Assembly: GCA_937930235.1 (NCBI GenBank) | Contig: CALGLJ010000114.1 | Location: forward strand, 1 to 38,742 | Source: an uncultured Verrucomicrobiales bacterium | GTDB lineage: Bacteria; Verrucomicrobiota; Verrucomicrobiia; Verrucomicrobiales; Akkermansiaceae | Length of the DNA: 38,742 nt | Reading direction: 5' to 3' | Shown: piece after piece, positions 19,250 through 28,230 of the stretch | Layout of the letters: each line of letters begins with the position of its first letter | Numbering within the stretch: the first letter of the stretch is position 1 | Notes under the pieces: model-generated | Seen by the model: only the letters and a program-made list of their open reading frames with translations | Databases searched by the model: none | What the model was told of the DNA's origin: nothing | Program-made: the position numbers and the translations under genes

Positions 19250-19278
19250 TTCCGGCGCAGAATGGTCGAGCGCCGGAA
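19250..19278 (-). terminator. Rho-independent terminator of the 19293-23591 gene
   Basis: 9-bp stem TTCCGGCGC/GCGCCGGAA with 11-nt loop; on the minus strand it is followed by TTTTTCGGGG. Confidence 0.78.
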
Positions 19279-19292
19279 GGGGTCAGAATTTG

Positions 19293-22200
19293 TTACTCTT
19301 TTTTCTCGGGCTGAGGGAATGGGTGTTCCTTGAGAAGCTCTTCGGCGGAGTAGAAGGTGGTCCGATCTTTCGTTGCTTCACGGATTTTTTCAACGAGTTT
19401 GGCTTCGATCGGGGCGCCTTCGTTCCCCCAGCTATTTCTCACGTAAGTGAGAACAGATGCCACCTCTTGGTCGGTGAGCATGGCTCCTACCGCCGTCATT
19501 GGGGGGACACCATTTTGTGGATCAAAGATCACTCCATTCACGTCAATTTTACCCCAGAGTCCATGGAGTGTGAGTTTGATCAGGCGTTCGACATCTCCGG
19601 TGACCCATTCGTTTTTGGTGAGGGGAGGGTAGACTCCTTTGAGTCCATTACCATCTGGTTGATGGCAGGTGGCGCAGGAGCCTTCCTTTTTGAAAACCGT
19701 AAGACCTTCAGAGTAAGCTTTCTTGAAATCTTTGTCGCTTGCGTATTTTTTACGCCGAGAAGGAGTCAGGCTACTTTGGCGAACTTCTTTTCCAGGGAGA
19801 CGATGTTTGAGGAGGAGGTCGAGATCGGAGATCGCGTAAGATTCGGTCTTGAGCAGTTTATTGACTTCCGGCTTGAGAAGATGGAGTGCAGAATTGAGAG
19901 CATTATTGATCCAGCGTCCGCGGTCATTGGATGCGACGTTGAGGAGAATTTTTGCTCCCATTTCCCCTCCAAGCCAGGAAGCTGCAGTGAGCGCTTCGAT
20001 GCGGACTTTCGCTTCGGGGTCATTGGCGGCTCGCAGGAGATAATTTTCAGGTTTTTCCAAAGTCAACAATGAGTGTCGGACGACTCTGACAGCGGCAGCT
20101 CTCACTCGAGCGTCTTTGGCCGAGAGGCATTTTTCTAACAGGTTTGTTGGAATTTTTTGATGGCCCCATGTGGCCCATAACGCCTCGAGAAGGAGTCGGT
20201 CAATGGCCTCATGAGCGGTGGCAAATTTCTTTGCATACGCGATGACCGCTTGAGGGTCTCTCCATCTGAGTTCGCGGTGGGAACGCTTTCGAGTTCGGAG
20301 TTCTGGTAGTTTTAAATTCTCAAAAAGTTGCTCGATGGAAGCTCCATGAATCTGGGGAGGGGTGACCAGAGGGCGGGAGGGGTAAGTGACGCGATAGATC
20401 CGACCATATTTTGATGAACGGTTGGGATCGCGGCTAGAGTGCTGCATGTGGCCGATGAGGGTATTGTGCCAGTCGAGAAAATAGAGTGAGCCGTCAGGTG
20501 CAAATTCCAGATCTGCGGGACGGAAATTTCCATCACTTGATTCGACGAGATGTTGGGAAAATTTTCCCTGAAGAGCGGGGCCATCATTTTCAAATTTGAG
20601 TTGGACTAAGCCACGCAATCCAATGGTGTTCCCATAGAGATAGTCGCCTTGGACATCATCTGGGAAGTGTGAGGATGAGATGATTTCACTGCCAGAAGTT
20701 GGGCGGACGCGATATTCGTAGTTAAACTTCCCAACTTTTGGCATTTCTGCTCCGTGAGGCATTTTAATCCCCATCCCGCCCATCCAGTAGTGGTGCCCTC
20801 CGGAAGCGTCGTTCAGAATGTTCTGGCCATATTCATCGTGGACGATTCCCCATGGGTTGGAGAGATCGAACTGGCAGACTCGTTCTAGTAACCAAGTTTT
20901 ATGATCAAAGCGCCATACTCCGCCATCGGTCATGCGCTGAGGACCGTGGGGGGTCTCAACTTGTGAATGAAGAAAGCGGCCTTCGAGCATGAAGAGTCCT
21001 CCGCCATTGTCGGTTTCAAAAGTGGAGAAAGAGTGGTGAGAGTCATGAGGATCGAAGCCATCAAGGAGGTATTCCCGCTTGTCTGCTCGCAGATCGCCAT
21101 CGGTATCTGAGAGCAGGACTAAACGGGAGCCTTCGGTGAGATAGATTTGATTTTCTCCGGCGAAATCAAAACCAATCGGAATGGAGAGACCATCAGCCCA
21201 GACGATTTCCTGATCTGCACGGCCATCACCAGTGGTGTCTTGATAGATGAGGATTTTATCGTTCGGTTTCGGATCTCCGGGGCGATAGTGCGGATAACTC
21301 GGCATGGTGGAGACCCAGAGGCGACCTTGATTATCAAATTGCATTTGCATCGGGTTCCCAAGGTTTGGAAATTCTTTTTCGGTGGCGAAGGTTTCAATCT
21401 GATAGCCTTCAGGTACAGTGATGGTGGAAAGGGCCTCGGCCTCATCGAGATATGTTAAGGAGCCACTTTTTTTACTGCGACCTCTATAGTTACTTTTGAT
21501 TTTAGAGAGGGGGCGAGTCGTCATTGGGAAGTCGACTTTGGTATCACGAGCCGTGGCCCAAATCTTTTGATCTCCAAGGACGGTGAGTTGTCTCACCTTT
21601 TCGATTTCCTCTGGATAGTTGACATTCCCGTAGGGTGCCCAGCGGCCACCATAGACGTGGACGCCATTGACGACCCGATAGTCATTGCGCCAGAACCAGT
21701 TTTTTTCTGCAACGGCTTCGACAAGTTTTGGAGAGGGGGATTTGGAAGGTTCTGTCAAAAAGAGATTTTTGAAGATCTTACTCGAGAGTTTTTCGTACCC
21801 CTGATCGTTGAGGTGGACTCCATTGATGGTGTGCCCTTGCCAGTTGTTCGTGATTTTAAAAAGATCGAGACAAGGTGTTTTTTTTCTTTTCGCAACATTG
21901 CGAATGACTTCGGAATATGCGGCTAAGAGCTTATTGCGCTCAGGATCTTCCGTTTGAGTTGGAGTTGCGATGACGAGTCGGGCCGCGTGCGTTCCGTTGT
22001 AGCCTTGTGCGAAGGTATGATCAACAAAGGCTGCGAGTTCTTTGCGGAAATTTTCAAGTCCCTCCATTTCGGCGAATGATTCATTAAAGCCGAAGAACGC
22101 GACAATGGTGTCGGCTTGCAGGATGGTGAGCCATTCGTCAGGAGAGGGGTAGTGGCCTTTGCCTAAGTGCCTCCTGATATCCGGACGATATTTTTTTCCT

Positions 22201-23591
22201 TCAGGGAAGGCCCAGGGCTCATCGCGGCCTGCTTCGGGCCGGTAGGCTGGCGTGTGGCCGGGAAATCCCATATTCCTGAAGGTGAGGTTGTGAGCAGGAA
22301 AGTTGGCGTGTAGAAGAGGTTCGAAGTGGTTGTAAAAGAGCATCCGCTCGGCGAGTGAGTTCCCGAGAAAGACAATGGATTCTCCTCGAGCTGGCGTGAC
22401 TGGCAGGGATACAGCCCCTCTGCGTTTAGATTTGAGCGGAGTGGGCTGATAAAACTTTGGGCGTTCCTTGCTTTTTTGCTGCTGTTGAACAGAGGTGATG
22501 GTGGAGATGATTTTCGGACCTGGAATGGGAGCATACTTGGCGCTCTTATTTTTTTTTGCCTGTTCCCATTGTTTGCGATTTCGCTCGATCATCACGCTGG
22601 CTTTCTCACCGATCATCGGGGATTTGCCATACTGGAAGTCAGCAGGTTTCAGGTTGAGTTTCTTAAAGTAGTCAGCCTTTTTAAAGAACTGAAAGCGTGA
22701 GGGTTCGAAGGGATCGACATAAGATACGTCAGCTTTTGGAGGAACCGGTAGACCTGTGAAATGAAATGCGGTGTTAATGAAAAGACGACGGAGACCTTCA
22801 TTATCGAGATCGCAAGAAGAGCCCATGGTGGAACACACTGCGGTGCCTTCCTTCCCTTGAGGAGTTTTGTATTTTCGGAGCCAGATGGCGGGTTGAGGTG
22901 ATTTTCCTTTGAGGTCGGGCGATGGGCTGAGAGATTCGGTGACGATGCCGTGCACGAGAATTTCCGCGTTTTGTTCATTAACGCGGCGCACTCCGTAGAC
23001 ATCACTTTCCGCGAAAATATCAGCTACTCCATTGAGGATCGGATGCTTTGCATGAGCGGCATTGATTTCTCCTCGGCAGCCTTGAGCGCCATGACGGCCG
23101 TAGTGCCCGGCCCATCCTTCTCCTAGGATATTGGGGCCGAAGTTGCTCCAATCAATTCCTGCGAGTTGATTTTTTTTCGTTCTAAATCCATGGGTCGAAG
23201 TTCGAAAGCCAAAGATCGGTTTTCCCGCAAGAAGGTAATCGGCCAGTGGTTGAAGCTGCTCATCGGGGAGGTTGCGAAAACGTAGGCCCAAGATGACAAA
23301 ATCAGCCGAGGCGAGAACGTCCATGCCAGGGATGTTTTTTTGAGCATTCGGGTCGATGAAGTGCCCCTCGGGATTGATGGAGAAGAGGACGGTCGTTTTG
23401 AATCCGTGATGTTTCGACAGAATTTTCGCCAGCATCGGGCAGGACTCTTCGGACCGGTACTCTTCGTCCCCAGCGATGAAAACAATATGTTTGCCGTTCC
23501 CTGCTTTGCCAGGAGTGCCTGGGAAGGTCAGAGCTGCTTGTTTTGCTCCAGCGGACAGCGTGATGAGAAAGAGAAAGAGAAGGAGTTTCAT
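19293..23591 (-). CDS. Multidomain secreted protein: ThuA-like + SGNH/GDSL hydrolase + PVC-type membrane-bound dehydrogenase + HEAT-like repeats + cytochrome c
   Basis: GKHIVFIAGDEEYRSEE... (ThuA-like), ESIVFLGNSLAERM...FFGFNESF (SGNH), VPEGYQIETFATEKEFPNLGNPMQMQFDNQGRLWVST (PVC dehydrogenase), repeat region, GSCATCHQPDGNGLKGVYPPL (CxxCH). Internal Met at 23591 starts a signal peptide (MKLLLFLFLITLSAGA). Confidence 0.88.
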   Translation of the reverse strand: MKLLLFLFLITLSAGAKQAALTFPGTPGKAGNGKHIVFIAGDEEYRSEESCPMLAKILSKHHGFKTTVLFSINPEGHFIDPNAQKNIPGMDVLASADFVILGLRFRNLPDEQLQPLADYLLAGKPIFGFRTSTHGFRTKKNQLAGIDWSNFGPNILGEGWAGHYGRHGAQGCRGEINAAHAKHPILNGVADIFAESDVYGVRRVNEQNAEILVHGIVTESLSPSPDLKGKSPQPAIWLRKYKTPQGKEGTAVCSTMGSSCDLDNEGLRRLFINTAFHFTGLPVPPKADVSYVDPFEPSRFQFFKKADYFKKLNLKPADFQYGKSPMIGEKASVMIERNRKQWEQAKKNKSAKYAPIPGPKIISTITSVQQQQKSKERPKFYQPTPLKSKRRGAVSLPVTPARGESIVFLGNSLAERMLFYNHFEPLLHANFPAHNLTFRNMGFPGHTPAYRPEAGRDEPWAFPEGKKYRPDIRRHLGKGHYPSPDEWLTILQADTIVAFFGFNESFAEMEGLENFRKELAAFVDHTFAQGYNGTHAARLVIATPTQTEDPERNKLLAAYSEVIRNVAKRKKTPCLDLFKITNNWQGHTINGVHLNDQGYEKLSSKIFKNLFLTEPSKSPSPKLVEAVAEKNWFWRNDYRVVNGVHVYGGRWAPYGNVNYPEEIEKVRQLTVLGDQKIWATARDTKVDFPMTTRPLSKIKSNYRGRSKKSGSLTYLDEAEALSTITVPEGYQIETFATEKEFPNLGNPMQMQFDNQGRLWVSTMPSYPHYRPGDPKPNDKILIYQDTTGDGRADQEIVWADGLSIPIGFDFAGENQIYLTEGSRLVLLSDTDGDLRADKREYLLDGFDPHDSHHSFSTFETDNGGGLFMLEGRFLHSQVETPHGPQRMTDGGVWRFDHKTWLLERVCQFDLSNPWGIVHDEYGQNILNDASGGHHYWMGGMGIKMPHGAEMPKVGKFNYEYRVRPTSGSEIISSSHFPDDVQGDYLYGNTIGLRGLVQLKFENDGPALQGKFSQHLVESSDGNFRPADLEFAPDGSLYFLDWHNTLIGHMQHSSRDPNRSSKYGRIYRVTYPSRPLVTPPQIHGASIEQLFENLKLPELRTRKRSHRELRWRDPQAVIAYAKKFATAHEAIDRLLLEALWATWGHQKIPTNLLEKCLSAKDARVRAAAVRVVRHSLLTLEKPENYLLRAANDPEAKVRIEALTAASWLGGEMGAKILLNVASNDRGRWINNALNSALHLLKPEVNKLLKTESYAISDLDLLLKHRLPGKEVRQSSLTPSRRKKYASDKDFKKAYSEGLTVFKKEGSCATCHQPDGNGLKGVYPPLTKNEWVTGDVERLIKLTLHGLWGKIDVNGVIFDPQNGVPPMTAVGAMLTDQEVASVLTYVRNSWGNEGAPIEAKLVEKIREATKDRTTFYSAEELLKEHPFPQPEKKE

Positions 23592-23842
23592 GAGTGGATG
23601 AGGGAGCAAAGAGCTCACAGCGAGTTACAGGTTGCAATGAGAATTTCTTTCATTTGCGACAAAAATGATCTTTTTGGTATTCCATAAGAATGTGTGCAGA
23701 TCAAGAGAGTGAATTTTTAGAATCTTCGCGAAAGTGAACCTCCCATTGGCTGAGGTTTTTACATTGATTTGTGCGTCTACGAGTCGCTGTGTGGACGGGG
23801 AAATCAGACAATTTTAAATTTAGAGGTTGACTTAAAATGAAA

Positions 23843-23860
23843 TTTCAATAATTACTGAAA
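23843..23860. promoter_or_regulatory. Palindromic operator candidate (copy 1), directly before the GbsR-like gene
   Basis: TTTCAATAATTACTGAAA, one mismatch from a perfect 18-bp dyad; ends 4 nt before the ATG; TTGACT (-35-like) at 23827-23832. Confidence 0.75.
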
Positions 23861-23864
23861 ATAG

Positions 23865-24389
23865 ATGAGCGAAAAAGCCACCACAAATCTTCAAAGCATC
23901 CGTGATGAGTTCGTCGCGCAGTGGGGGATTATGGGAACCCAGTGGGGGATTAATCGGACCATGGCTCAGATTCACGCTCTTCTCATGACCTCTCCCGAGC
24001 CGCTCAGCACGGACGAAGTGATGGATGAGCTTACGATTAGCCGGGGGAATGCTCATACGAATTTGAAAGAACTCGTTGGTTGGGGCTTGATCCGCATTCT
24101 GACGAAAAAAGGAGAGCGCAAAGAATTCTTCGAAGCAGAGAAAGATGTCTGGGAGATGTTCCGACGGATCTGCCAAGAGAGAAAACGACGCGAGATCGAT
24201 CCTGCTCTCGCGGTGTTGACCCGCTGTAAGGAAGAGACTGAGGGAATGGACTCTGCTGAAGCGATGGCCTTTAATAGCCAAATGAAAGAGCTGGAAGAAT
24301 TTGTCAGCTTCGGAGCAAAAATGAGCGAACGCGTCGGGGGAATGCAGCACGGGAAGGCGATGCAACTTGCAATGAAACTGTTTGGATAA
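23865..24389 (+). CDS. GbsR/MarR-like transcriptional regulator
   Basis: wHTH LSTDEVMDELTISRGNAHTNLKELVGWGLIRILTKKGERKEFFEAEKDVWEMF, characteristic of GbsR-family proteins. Confidence 0.85.
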   Translation: MSEKATTNLQSIRDEFVAQWGIMGTQWGINRTMAQIHALLMTSPEPLSTDEVMDELTISRGNAHTNLKELVGWGLIRILTKKGERKEFFEAEKDVWEMFRRICQERKRREIDPALAVLTRCKEETEGMDSAEAMAFNSQMKELEEFVSFGAKMSERVGGMQHGKAMQLAMKLFG

Positions 24390-24419
24390 AGACGAAGGCT
24401 AAAAAATTTTCCGCAAAAC

Positions 24420-24437
24420 TTTCAGTAATTACTGAAA
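24420..24437. promoter_or_regulatory. Palindromic operator candidate (copy 2), before the operon
   Basis: TTTCAGTAATTACTGAAA, perfect 18-bp palindrome, 17/18 identical to copy 1, 28 nt before the 24466 ATG. Confidence 0.78.
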
Positions 24438-24465
24438 AAACAAATCAAACAATATAGAAAAAGCA

Positions 24466-24951
24466 ATGAAGCTACCAATACACGTTAAAGAGATCGAAGT
24501 GTTCTACGATGGCCGGTGTGGGATGTGCTGTACTTTTCATGAGTGGGTTCAGGCTCAGGAACGAGCTTTTGTGATTCAGATGATCCCATATCAGTCAGAG
24601 CATGCGAAGGATGTCTTCCCAGGGCTCAGTGAGCTGGATCCGGCCCGAGAAATGGTCGTGCGAACTTGGGAGGGTGACATTTATCGTGGGGCTGAAGCTT
24701 GGGTGTGGTGCCTCTATAGCTGCGCGAATTACCGCGGAATCGCACAGCGTTTGGCGGGGCCGATGATGTTACCGTTAGCGATGCGGGCTTGTCGTCTTCT
24801 GGCAGCGAATCGCCGTGGTTTGAGCAAAGTATTTTTCCGCAAAAAAGATCAAGAGGTACGAAAAACCTTACACCAAATGAAGGCTCCGCGCTGTGTGGAT
24901 GATGTTTGCGAAAAAGATCAAGACGAATGGCGAGAGGAACTCATGCGCTGA
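24466..24951 (+). CDS. DUF393/DCC1-like thiol-disulfide oxidoreductase family protein
   Basis: EVFYDGRCGMCCTFHEW matches the YDGxCxxC signature of the family. Confidence 0.85.
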   Translation: MKLPIHVKEIEVFYDGRCGMCCTFHEWVQAQERAFVIQMIPYQSEHAKDVFPGLSELDPAREMVVRTWEGDIYRGAEAWVWCLYSCANYRGIAQRLAGPMMLPLAMRACRLLAANRRGLSKVFFRKKDQEVRKTLHQMKAPRCVDDVCEKDQDEWREELMR

Positions 24952-24992
24952 AGCATTTTTTAAATCTCAATAAAAAGAAAGGAACAAAACCA

Positions 24993-25340
24993 ATGAATGA
25001 TACTGTAACAACTTATGCTCTTTATTTAATCATCGCTCTCCCCGTAACCATCTGGGTAGCGAGAACCTTGCATCGAAACGGACGTGTGTTTCTGGTGCAG
25101 TGTTTCAGTGGAAACACGGAGATGGCAGATAGCGTGAATCACCTCTTAGTGGTGGGATTTTATCTCATAAACATCGGCTTCGTGACGCTGTTTCTCAGGC
25201 TGAATTACATCGTGAATGGGATGACGGGAGTATTTGAGGCCTTGAGTGAAAAGTTAGGAGTGGTGCTTTTGGTCCTCGGGGGGATGCATTTTTTGAATCT
25301 CATCATTTTTAACACCATGCGGAATCGAGGCGTGAACTGA
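24993..25340 (+). CDS. Small integral membrane protein (about 115 aa)
   Basis: Internal Met of the 24906..25340 ORF with upstream AAAGAAAGGAAC (SD-like); three hydrophobic segments. Confidence 0.7.
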   Translation: MNDTVTTYALYLIIALPVTIWVARTLHRNGRVFLVQCFSGNTEMADSVNHLLVVGFYLINIGFVTLFLRLNYIVNGMTGVFEALSEKLGVVLLVLGGMHFLNLIIFNTMRNRGVN

Positions 25341-25372
25341 AAGTTCATTGAAAATCAGTAGAAAAACTAGAA

Positions 25373-25462
25373 ATGAAATATTTGATAAACAAACTCTTTG
25401 GCCGAATTCCCAGAGCAAATAACAAGCGGCGTCGGCGTCTGACCAGAATGTTTGACGTGTAG
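25373..25462 (+). CDS. Candidate Arg-rich microprotein (29 aa)
   Basis: Hand-translated MKYLINKLFGRIPRANNKRRRRLTRMFDV* in the 156-bp gap of an otherwise compact operon; no strong SD. Confidence 0.3.
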   Translation: MKYLINKLFGRIPRANNKRRRRLTRMFDV

Positions 25463-25496
25463 AGTGTGAAGAGAAACGTGTGAACGAATCGAATCA

Positions 25497-25901
25497 ATGA
25501 CCTTGGATATATTATTTCTCTTTCGCCTCGTTGGTCTCGCGATGGTTGGTCTCTTGCTGGCGAATTTCATTGCGGCGAAGCGTTTGTCTTATGCTCAAAA
25601 TCTTGCGCAATCTGACCTCTTAGTACGGCAAATCTTTTATGTCCATTGCGGCTATATCATGCTGCTGATTGCGGGACTCGGATTTCTTTGTCTTGGCTGG
25701 CCACACCTTTTGCTCGAAGGAGCGATGGGCAGGGTGGTGTGTTATTTTTTCGGTGTTTTCTGGGCGAGTCGGGTCGTGGTACAACTCACTTACTATGATC
25801 CCGAGAGGCGTCGAGAAGAGCGTGGCTGGGATCTTTTCTTTCTGGTACTGTTTGCGACGATTGCGATCATCTTTTTCATCGGAGGGAGTATCACGAGATG
25901 A
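25497..25901 (+). CDS. Integral membrane protein (134 aa)
   Basis: About four hydrophobic segments; same strand; overlaps the next start codon. Confidence 0.75.
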   Translation: MTLDILFLFRLVGLAMVGLLLANFIAAKRLSYAQNLAQSDLLVRQIFYVHCGYIMLLIAGLGFLCLGWPHLLLEGAMGRVVCYFFGVFWASRVVVQLTYYDPERRREERGWDLFFLVLFATIAIIFFIGGSITR

Positions 25902-26326
25902 GAGTGTGGTTAGAGTTTGCATTGACCCTGGCTGGATTCTTTTTAGTGATTCTCAGCATTGCGAGTGTGTGGATACCCAAGGCTCTGGGATGGAAAGAGA
26001 AGTTAGTCGTTCTCACTCCGTTGATGCGGGAAATGTGGTGGACCTATTCTCTCTATGTTTGGGGGAGTCATGTGTTTTTTGCCGTCCTGACTTTAGGGTT
26101 CCGTGATTGGATTTTGAGTGCGACTCCTGCGGCGACTGCGATGACGGGATTCATCTTACTTTGGTGGACGGTGCGACTTTATTTGCAATTCTTCGGGTTC
26201 GATCTGACGGAGCTGGAAGACACACGCTTGAACCGGGTGGCAAAGCATTTGCTCACCTTACTCTTTCTGAGTTTAGTCCTCATCTTTGGACTCGCTTTGT
26301 GGTGGAATTTAGGAGGGCTTCGATGA
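25898..26326 (+). CDS. Integral membrane protein (142 aa)
   Basis: ATGA overlap with the previous gene; four hydrophobic segments. Confidence 0.75.
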   Translation: MRVWLEFALTLAGFFLVILSIASVWIPKALGWKEKLVVLTPLMREMWWTYSLYVWGSHVFFAVLTLGFRDWILSATPAATAMTGFILLWWTVRLYLQFFGFDLTELEDTRLNRVAKHLLTLLFLSLVLIFGLALWWNLGGLR

Positions 26327-27189
26327 TTCTCGGAATGATAGCCTGCATGCTGATTGGCTTGCTCGCGGGGCGTTGTTTGAGAAGCAGGAGCATGATCTGG
26401 CTCGTCATTGTGGGAGGTGTCATTTGCGGGCATTATTTGACTTTGGGAGAAGACCCGATTTTAAGAATGGGAGGTCTCTGCGTAGTGCTTCTGGCCGGAA
26501 TGAAGGGACTCGTTTACCATGCTTGGGGAGGGCGGTTGAGCTGGAGGCGCTACTTTATTTTCTCCCTTCTTTGGTTTGGCATGGATCCTGGAGCTTTCCG
26601 ATATCGTCGAGCTGGCCTGAGTTGGAAATCAGATGTGATGTGGGGATTCCTGCTCATGGGTGTGGGGACCATCGGAGCCTGGGTGGTCTGGATGATGGAG
26701 TGGCGGCAGATCTTGGTCATGTTTCTCCCGCTGAGTTTGGGCTTTCATTTTGGCGCATTGCGAGTGCTCAAAGGGATACATCGTTTGGCGGGGTTCCCCG
26801 TGCGCACCCTTTTTCCTAATTTGCTCAAAACGACGGGAGTCTCTGATTTCTGGAGCCGGAGGTGGAACGTGGGATACTCCCAGATGATGCAGCGAGTGAT
26901 TGGTCGCCCAGTCAGCCGTCGGTGGGGACGCCAAGGGGGAGTGTGCGCGGTTTTTGTGGTCTCAGGCTTACTGCATGAAGTGGCGATTACGCTCCCAGTG
27001 CAGGCGGGGTGGGGCTTGCCTAGCGTCTATTTTCTCGTTCACGGAGGGCTGACGATTTTGGAAGAAAAATTTCACTTTCAGTTGGGCCGGGTAGTAACGC
27101 TGCTTTTGGTCATGGCTCCGTTGGCAGTGCTTTTTCCTCCTGCTTTTCAAGAAGAGGTGATCGTGAGGTGCTTGATGATTTTTGAATGA
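26323..27189 (+). CDS. Wax-synthase/MBOAT-like membrane acyltransferase
   Basis: Internal ATG at 26323 overlaps the previous stop. Motifs SDFWSRRWNVGY and VVSGLLHEVAI match the Trp-rich and SGxxHE motifs of MBOAT/wax-synthase proteins. Confidence 0.75.
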   Translation: MILGMIACMLIGLLAGRCLRSRSMIWLVIVGGVICGHYLTLGEDPILRMGGLCVVLLAGMKGLVYHAWGGRLSWRRYFIFSLLWFGMDPGAFRYRRAGLSWKSDVMWGFLLMGVGTIGAWVVWMMEWRQILVMFLPLSLGFHFGALRVLKGIHRLAGFPVRTLFPNLLKTTGVSDFWSRRWNVGYSQMMQRVIGRPVSRRWGRQGGVCAVFVVSGLLHEVAITLPVQAGWGLPSVYFLVHGGLTILEEKFHFQLGRVVTLLLVMAPLAVLFPPAFQEEVIVRCLMIFE

Positions 27190-28133
27190 TGAAAACGATT
27201 GTAATATTTGGTGCGAATGGATTTTTGGGACGTTATTTGAGCGATTGGTTTGCTGAGTTGGGCTGGCGAGTGATCGGGGTGGCTCGGAAAAAGAGCGGGA
27301 TGTCGGAGCGAGCGCAATTCGAACCCTGGGACGCCCAGAGTTTGGGACCTTGGGTTGAAGCTCTGGAAGGAGCGACGGCGGTCGTTAATCTTGCTGGTCG
27401 CAGTGTGAATTGTCGATACCACCAAAAGAATCGTGATCTCATTCTCACTAGTCGAGTTCAAACGACCGAGCTGATCGATGCCGCGCTTCGTCAGAGTCAA
27501 AATCCTCCCGAAGTTTGGCTGAACTCCAGCACGGCAACGATTTACCGGCATGCGGAAGATCGGCCTCAGAGTGAAAGTACCGGCGAGATCGGGAAAGGGT
27601 TCTCCGTCGAAGTGGCTCAGGCGTGGGAGCAGGCTTTTTTTAAAAACGAACTCCCTGGGGTTCGAAAGATTGCCCTGCGCACGGCCATGGTTCTTGGGAA
27701 TGAACCTGGGACGGTATTTGATTACCTCTTCAAAATTAGCCAATTAGGATTGGGTGGCAAAATGAGTCATGGACGGCAGCGCGTGAGCTGGATCCATTTA
27801 GAGGATTTTTGTCGCGCCCTTTTGTTTTTGATCGAAAATAAACAGACCAGTGGAAGCTATAATATCGCCGCTCCAGAGGCGGTCACGAATGAGGAATGCA
27901 TGGCAGAGTTTCGCAAAATCAGTGGGAGGTCATTTGGGCTTCCTGCCTCTCGGTGGATGTTGGAAATTGGGACCTTTCTGATGCGAACGGAGACGGAATT
28001 GGTCCTGAAAAGCCGCTGGGTGGTCCCAGAAAGATTAAGCGAAGAGGGCTTTCGGTTTCGTTACTCAGACCTGAGAAGTTGTCTCGAAGACTTGATCAAG
28101 GATCAGGGATTGAAGATTTCACCAAAAAAATAA
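27186..28133 (+). CDS. TIGR01777/YfcH-type NAD(P)-binding epimerase/SDR protein
   Basis: IFGANGFLGRYLSDWF nucleotide-binding motif, VVNLAGRSVNCRYHQKNRDLILTSRVQTTELIDAAL, WIHLEDFCRALLFLI, GSYNIAAPEAVTNEE; ATGA overlap with the upstream gene. Confidence 0.88.
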   Translation: MMKTIVIFGANGFLGRYLSDWFAELGWRVIGVARKKSGMSERAQFEPWDAQSLGPWVEALEGATAVVNLAGRSVNCRYHQKNRDLILTSRVQTTELIDAALRQSQNPPEVWLNSSTATIYRHAEDRPQSESTGEIGKGFSVEVAQAWEQAFFKNELPGVRKIALRTAMVLGNEPGTVFDYLFKISQLGLGGKMSHGRQRVSWIHLEDFCRALLFLIENKQTSGSYNIAAPEAVTNEECMAEFRKISGRSFGLPASRWMLEIGTFLMRTETELVLKSRWVVPERLSEEGFRFRYSDLRSCLEDLIKDQGLKISPKK

Positions 28134-28230
28134 TACTAATTTTTCCACTTTATGAGATAATTTGTCTGGAGTCTGCAAATGAATTTCTGAACAATGGCAT
28201 TCCGCATGCTTGCTGCATCCCGCGAAACTA

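Noticed and set aside
19290-20072. 260-aa plus-strand ORF
   Set aside because: Antisense to the cytochrome c/HEAT part of the PVC-type fusion gene; shadow ORF.
23832-24365. 177-aa minus-strand ORF
   Set aside because: Antisense to the GbsR-like regulator, which has a clear wHTH and operator context.
26107-26322. N-terminal extension of the MBOAT-like ORF
   Set aside because: Overlaps the preceding membrane protein by more than 200 nt; ATG at 26323 gives a 4-nt overlap and a hydrophobic N-terminus.
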